DNA of 9,001 bases from Rhodospirillaceae bacterium (GTDB lineage: Bacteria > Pseudomonadota > Alphaproteobacteria > Dongiales > Dongiaceae): contig JAEUKU010000379.1 of NCBI GenBank assembly GCA_016794075.1, positions 1 through 9,001 on the forward strand. Reading direction: 5' to 3'. Below are positions 6,467 to 9,001 of this stretch, in pieces; position 1 is the first letter of the stretch; each line of letters begins with the position of its first letter. The position numbers and the translations under genes were made by a program. The notes beneath the pieces are model-generated. The model saw only the letters and a program-made list of their open reading frames with translations, was not told the DNA's origin and ran no database searches.

Positions 6467-7840
6467 TCAGCGTGCGAGCGCGCGGGGAATGCGGCGATAC
6501 CACAGCACGAGCGGGATCGCACGCATCGCGTAGAACACATAGAGCGCCGCCCAGATGCCGTCATTGCCGAAGAACGCCGGCAGCGACAATGCGGCGGCGA
6601 GGCCGGCGACGACGGCCAGCAGCATGCCGTTGCGGATTTCACGCCCGCGGGTGGCGCCGAAATAAATACCGTCAAGCTGGAAGCACCAGATCGCCACCAG
6701 TGGCACCCCGGCGATCCAAGGGAAATGCGCATCGGCGATCTTCAGGATATCGACGTCGTGGGTGAACAGCGGCAAGAGGCCGGCACCCCATTCATAGAGC
6801 GCGGCGCTGATCGCCAGGGCGAAGACCAGGCACCACAGGCTCGCGGCGCGCACCACCCGCGACAGGCGCAGGCCGTCGCGCGCGCCGATCGCCTGGCCGA
6901 CCAGGGTTTCGGTAGATTGCGCGAAGCCGTCGAGGCCCTGGGCGATGATGGAGATGAAGCCGAACAGGATGTGGTTGGCGGAAAGCACGGCGTCGCCGCG
7001 CTCGGCGCCGAGGCGGACCAGGTAGGCGAGGAAGCCCATCAGCACCAGGGTGCGCAGGAAGATGTCGCGGTTGACCGCCATCAGACCGAGCAGCTTCTCC
7101 GATTCGATCAGGCGGGATTCGGCGCTGCGCGGGGCGAGGCCGCGAAACTGCTGGCGCACCATGCCCAGGCCGGCGCCGCAGGCGATCACGACGGCGATGG
7201 CCGTGGCGATGGCGGCGCCGTCGACGCCCCAGCCCTGATGCACGACCAGCGCGTAGCAGAGCGCGACATTGACAAGGTTGAGGAGCACTTGCAGGGCCAG
7301 CATGTCGCGCACCCGCTGGCGCCCGAGCAGCCAGCCGATCACCACATAGAGGATGAGATCGAAGGGGGCGGCGAACATGCGGTAGTAGTAGTAGCGCCCG
7401 GCGACGTCGAGCGAGGCGGTGCCCGCGTCGAACAGGGTGAAGGCGAGCTGGCCCAGCGGCACCATGAGCAGGATGAGCGCGAAGCCGAAGATCAGCGCCA
7501 GGCCGAGGGCGCGCAGGAAGCTCGAGCGCTGCTCGCTCTCGTCGCGGGCGCCGAAGGCCTGGGCGGCGAAGCCGGCGGTGCCCAGGCGCAGGAAGCTGAA
7601 GGCCCAGAGGATGAAGCCGGTGATGGTGGCGCCGAGCGCGATGCCGCCGAGGTCGATCGCCGTGCCGGTCCGGCCGACGAGCGCCGTGTCCACCACGCCG
7701 GGCAAGACCGAGGTCAGGTTGGCGATGATTGCCGGCAGAGCGATCGCCAGTATCCGGCGGTGCACCGGCTGGCGGGAAAGATCGCCGGCCGGCGCGCCGC
7801 CTGCCAAGGTGGATTGGGTCGATGTCATCGCCGCCGTCAT
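6467..7840 (-). CDS. MATE family efflux transporter, DinF subgroup
   Basis: This is an inner-membrane exporter of about 457 residues that should expel organic cations or drugs in exchange for H+ or Na+. The protein is strongly hydrophobic, with segments near residues 30-50, 66-86, 109-130, 158-173, 180-200 and 207-227 and a matching second half, consistent with the 12 helices of MATE pumps. Residue Asp51 (VVDTALVG) ends helix 1. Features typical of DinF proteins are NRDIFLR at 257-263, GLDGFAQ at 302-308, GQAIGARDG at 315-323 and LDGIYFGATR at 389-398. The start is uncertain: the ATG at 7840 lies almost on top of a GGGGGA stretch, while the ATG at 7828 lies 12 bases after it. An in-frame GTG at 7942 lacks a ribosome site. 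It is first in the run leading to yajQ. Despite the DinF name I see no LexA box, so SOS control is not indicated, and substrate cannot be predicted. Confidence 0.93.
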   Translation of the reverse strand: MTAAMTSTQSTLAGGAPAGDLSRQPVHRRILAIALPAIIANLTSVLPGVVDTALVGRTGTAIDLGGIALGATITGFILWAFSFLRLGTAGFAAQAFGARDESEQRSSFLRALGLALIFGFALILLMVPLGQLAFTLFDAGTASLDVAGRYYYYRMFAAPFDLILYVVIGWLLGRQRVRDMLALQVLLNLVNVALCYALVVHQGWGVDGAAIATAIAVVIACGAGLGMVRQQFRGLAPRSAESRLIESEKLLGLMAVNRDIFLRTLVLMGFLAYLVRLGAERGDAVLSANHILFGFISIIAQGLDGFAQSTETLVGQAIGARDGLRLSRVVRAASLWCLVFALAISAALYEWGAGLLPLFTHDVDILKIADAHFPWIAGVPLVAIWCFQLDGIYFGATRGREIRNGMLLAVVAGLAAALSLPAFFGNDGIWAALYVFYAMRAIPLVLWYRRIPRALAR

Positions 7841-8138
7841 TCCCCCGGTGCTCTGGAAGCGCGCCAGTATAGGCAGCGGCAGGCCGATTGCCAGGGGTGC
7901 GGATCGGCCGCGTTCACGCTGGCTAAGCGATTGAAATAACACGATGATGGGGTCGGATTGCGCCCGGCGCCAAAACGCCTGGAGCGCCGCCGGCCATCCT
8001 AGGGATAAGCAGGCGGTACTTCGCTAAATTTCTAATCAAATCCGGCACTTCGACATAGGAACGTGGGCGTAGCGGTAAGGAACGGTTAAGAAGCCGTCGT
8101 TACCCTGAACGCTCCTTAATGATGTGGGTGAGGCCGTG
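7841..8138. other. Divergent intergenic region between the MATE operon and the PAS signalling gene
   Basis: These 298 bases separate two transcription units that point away from each other, so promoters for both should lie here. The section at about 8025-8041 is AT-rich compared with its surroundings and would suit promoter melting, but I found no clear -35/-10 pair on either strand. An imperfect feature at 7965-7989 has arms CGGCGC and GCGCCG around 13 bases. A tandem GGAACG pair (8058 and 8079) is listed separately. Near the right end, GAGG at 8130-8133 is a plausible ribosome site five bases before an ATG at 8139. No convincing gene lies inside. Confidence 0.5.
8058..8084 (+). repeat. Direct repeat GGAACG, 21 bases apart, upstream of the PAS gene
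   Basis: GGAACG occurs at 8058-8063 and again at 8079-8084, a spacing of 21 bases, or two turns of the helix, as expected for tandem binding of one regulator. A related GAACG is at 8107-8111. GGAAC is also the -35 element of alphaproteobacterial general-stress (EcfG) promoters, but the CGTT at 8098-8101 is only 14 bases from the second copy instead of the usual 16-17, so I do not call a promoter. Confidence 0.35.
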
Positions 8139-8249
8139 ATGAACGCCGAATGGGCGAAATGCGGGCCGGCCGCGGTGGCGCTTGCCTCCGCGGCCGCTCT
8201 TGCGGCCGAGCGCCTCCCGCAGGGGCTGCCAAGGGAATTGCCGGCATGA
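8139..8249 (+). CDS. Possible 36-residue leader ORF overlapping the PAS gene
   Basis: An ATG at 8139 opens a short frame encoding MNAEWAKCGPAAVALASAAA and 16 further residues, ending in a TGA at 8247-8249. GAGG five bases upstream of the ATG is a reasonable ribosome site. The stop overlaps the ATG of the downstream signalling gene in an ATGA arrangement, the classic layout for translational coupling. The alanine-rich centre could be a weak hydrophobic helix. A strong hairpin (8167-8196) is encoded inside it. It may be a leader peptide that controls the next gene, a small protein, or chance; the downstream gene has only a mediocre ribosome site of its own (GGGA nine bases before the ATG), which favours coupling. 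I do not recognise the sequence. Confidence 0.4.
   Translation: MNAEWAKCGPAAVALASAAALAAERLPQGLPRELPA
8167..8196 (+). promoter_or_regulatory. Strong GC-rich hairpin in the leader of the PAS gene
   Basis: The arms CGGCCGCGG (8167-8175) and CCGCGGCCG (8188-8196) pair perfectly over nine bases. After a T-T mismatch, GGC (8177-8179) pairs with GCC (8184-8186) around the four-base loop GCTT. The total is 12 base pairs, nearly all G-C. No T run follows, so it is not an intrinsic terminator. It lies inside the short leader frame and 50 bases ahead of the PAS gene start, where it could affect ribosome loading. Confidence 0.5.
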
Positions 8250-9001
8250 CCGATGTCGTGATCCTGGCTGGCGAAGGTTCCGCGCTGGACGAACTCGGCG
8301 CCGCCTTGCTGGCCGCCGGCCTGCCGGCGGAGCGCGTCGCCGATCTGGTCGAGGCCGAGGGCCAGCTCGAGGAGCGCCCGAACGCCCTGCTGGTCCTCCA
8401 CGCCAATGCCGCGAGCGACGAATCGCTGCGCATGGTGACCCGGCTGCGCAAGGCGATGAGCTCCGCCACCCTGCCCATCGTCGTGGTGACCGCCAAGGGC
8501 CGCGAGGAGCTGATGACCAAGGCGCTGGAAGCCGGCGCCGACGATTGCCTCGAATCGCCCATGCATCCGCCGCTGGCGCTGGCGCGGATCCGCGCCTTGA
8601 TGGCGCGGGTGGCCGAGATCGCCGAGGGCGTCGACCAGCGCCAGCGTTTCGACCTGGTGGTGCGCGGGGCCGGCGACGGCATCTGGGACTGGCGCCTCGA
8701 CGACAACAGCGTCTATTTCTCGCCGCGCTGGCGCGAACTGCTCGGCTACCAGTCCGAAGACCGCTTCAGCGCCATGGAGGATTGGCTGGCGCTGGTGCAC
8801 CCGGAGGAATCCGAGATGGTGAAGCGCGAGTTGCGCAACCATCTGGAGGGCATCTCGCTCGCCTTCCAGGTCGAGTGCCGGCTGCGCCACAAGAGCCAAT
8901 CCTATCGCTGGTTCCTGATCCGCGGCACCTCGCAGCGCGACAATTACGGCCATACGGTACGCATGGCCGGGTCGCTCACCGACATCAGCGAGCGCAAGCT
9001 G
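8246..9001 (+). CDS. Signalling protein with degenerate receiver domain and PAS domain, C-terminus cut by window edge
   Basis: The visible 252 codons are open to the right edge. Residues 1 to about 122 have the layout of a response-regulator receiver: LLVLHAN at 48-54, LPIVVVTAKG at 76-85 and ALEAGADDCLESP at 93-105. However, the phosphoacceptor Asp is His52, the conserved Lys before the last Pro is Ser104, and the N-terminal acidic pair is missing (LAGE at 7-10), so it should not be phosphorylated in the usual way. Only Thr82 and Pro105 of the standard set remain. Residues from about 134 form a PAS domain (DGIWDWRLDDNSVYFSPRW, then RELLGY and VHPEE) with its C-terminal PAC part, ending GSLTDISERKL. 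That ending normally leads straight into an output domain, either GGDEF/EAL (cyclic-di-GMP turnover) or histidine kinase; which one cannot be seen. No membrane segment is visible. The start at 8246 overlaps the stop of a short leader frame. Confidence 0.85.
   Translation, partial: MTDVVILAGEGSALDELGAALLAAGLPAERVADLVEAEGQLEERPNALLVLHANAASDESLRMVTRLRKAMSSATLPIVVVTAKGREELMTKALEAGADDCLESPMHPPLALARIRALMARVAEIAEGVDQRQRFDLVVRGAGDGIWDWRLDDNSVYFSPRWRELLGYQSEDRFSAMEDWLALVHPEESEMVKRELRNHLEGISLAFQVECRLRHKSQSYRWFLIRGTSQRDNYGHTVRMAGSLTDISERKL

Noticed and set aside
5589..6503. A 304-residue minus-strand frame covering the small unknown gene and yajQ
   Set aside because: Its first 187 residues are yajQ read out of frame (R, Q, G and H rich). 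Only the portion from the ATG at 5942 is a plausible protein.
5987..7939. A 650-codon open frame on the plus strand opposite the MATE gene and yajQ
   Set aside because: The translation is rich in D, G, H, Q, A and E without any domain, as usual for the antisense of a GC-rich membrane protein gene. The minus-strand genes are well supported.
8086..8103. Possible CtrA box (TTAA-N7-TTAA) near the PAS leader
   Set aside because: The second half is TTAC and the gap is 10 bases, not the required 7.
8036..8953. A 305-residue minus-strand frame opposite the PAS gene
   Set aside because: It shows no domain, while the plus strand encodes recognisable receiver-like and PAS sequences in the same region.

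Overview
The window reads as chromosomal DNA from a GC-rich alphaproteobacterium, possibly of the Rhodospirillales. That placement is an inference from base composition and the general look of the proteins; there is no rRNA or other marker gene here. I see no tRNA, rRNA, CRISPR array, transposase or integrase.

Layout. Bases 1-3915 (minus strand) are almost entirely one very long gene for a secreted, calcium-dependent metalloprotease of the serralysin type. It has an N-terminal zinc protease domain, then eight copies of a large RTX module, then a C-terminal domain that runs off the left edge probably only a few codons before its stop. Bases 3916-4161 are a comparatively AT-rich spacer with inverted repeats and the protease leader. 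Bases 4162-7840 (minus strand) hold a tightly packed run of four genes, transcribed in this order: a DinF-type MATE efflux transporter, yajQ, an unrecognised 117-residue protein and an amidase-signature hydrolase. Gaps between them are 15 bases, 23 bases and a one-base overlap, so they look like an operon. Bases 7841-8138 are a divergent intergenic region with a tandem GGAACG repeat. To its right, on the plus strand, lies a possible 36-codon ORF containing a strong hairpin. Its stop overlaps (ATGA) the start of a signalling protein with a degenerate receiver domain and a PAS domain, cut off by the right edge.

Function. The protease is probably exported by a type I secretion system encoded elsewhere and folds in extracellular calcium. 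The four-gene run mixes transport, a nucleotide-binding (YajQ) protein and a hydrolase, with no obvious single pathway. The PAS protein may turn out to be a cyclic-di-GMP enzyme, which would be notable beside yajQ, but its output domain is outside the window.

The least ordinary elements are the size and modular build of the RTX protease, the receiver domain lacking all its phosphorylation residues, the hairpin-bearing small ORF coupled to it, and the histidine-containing small protein between yajQ and the amidase. Nothing here clearly amounts to a wholly new system.
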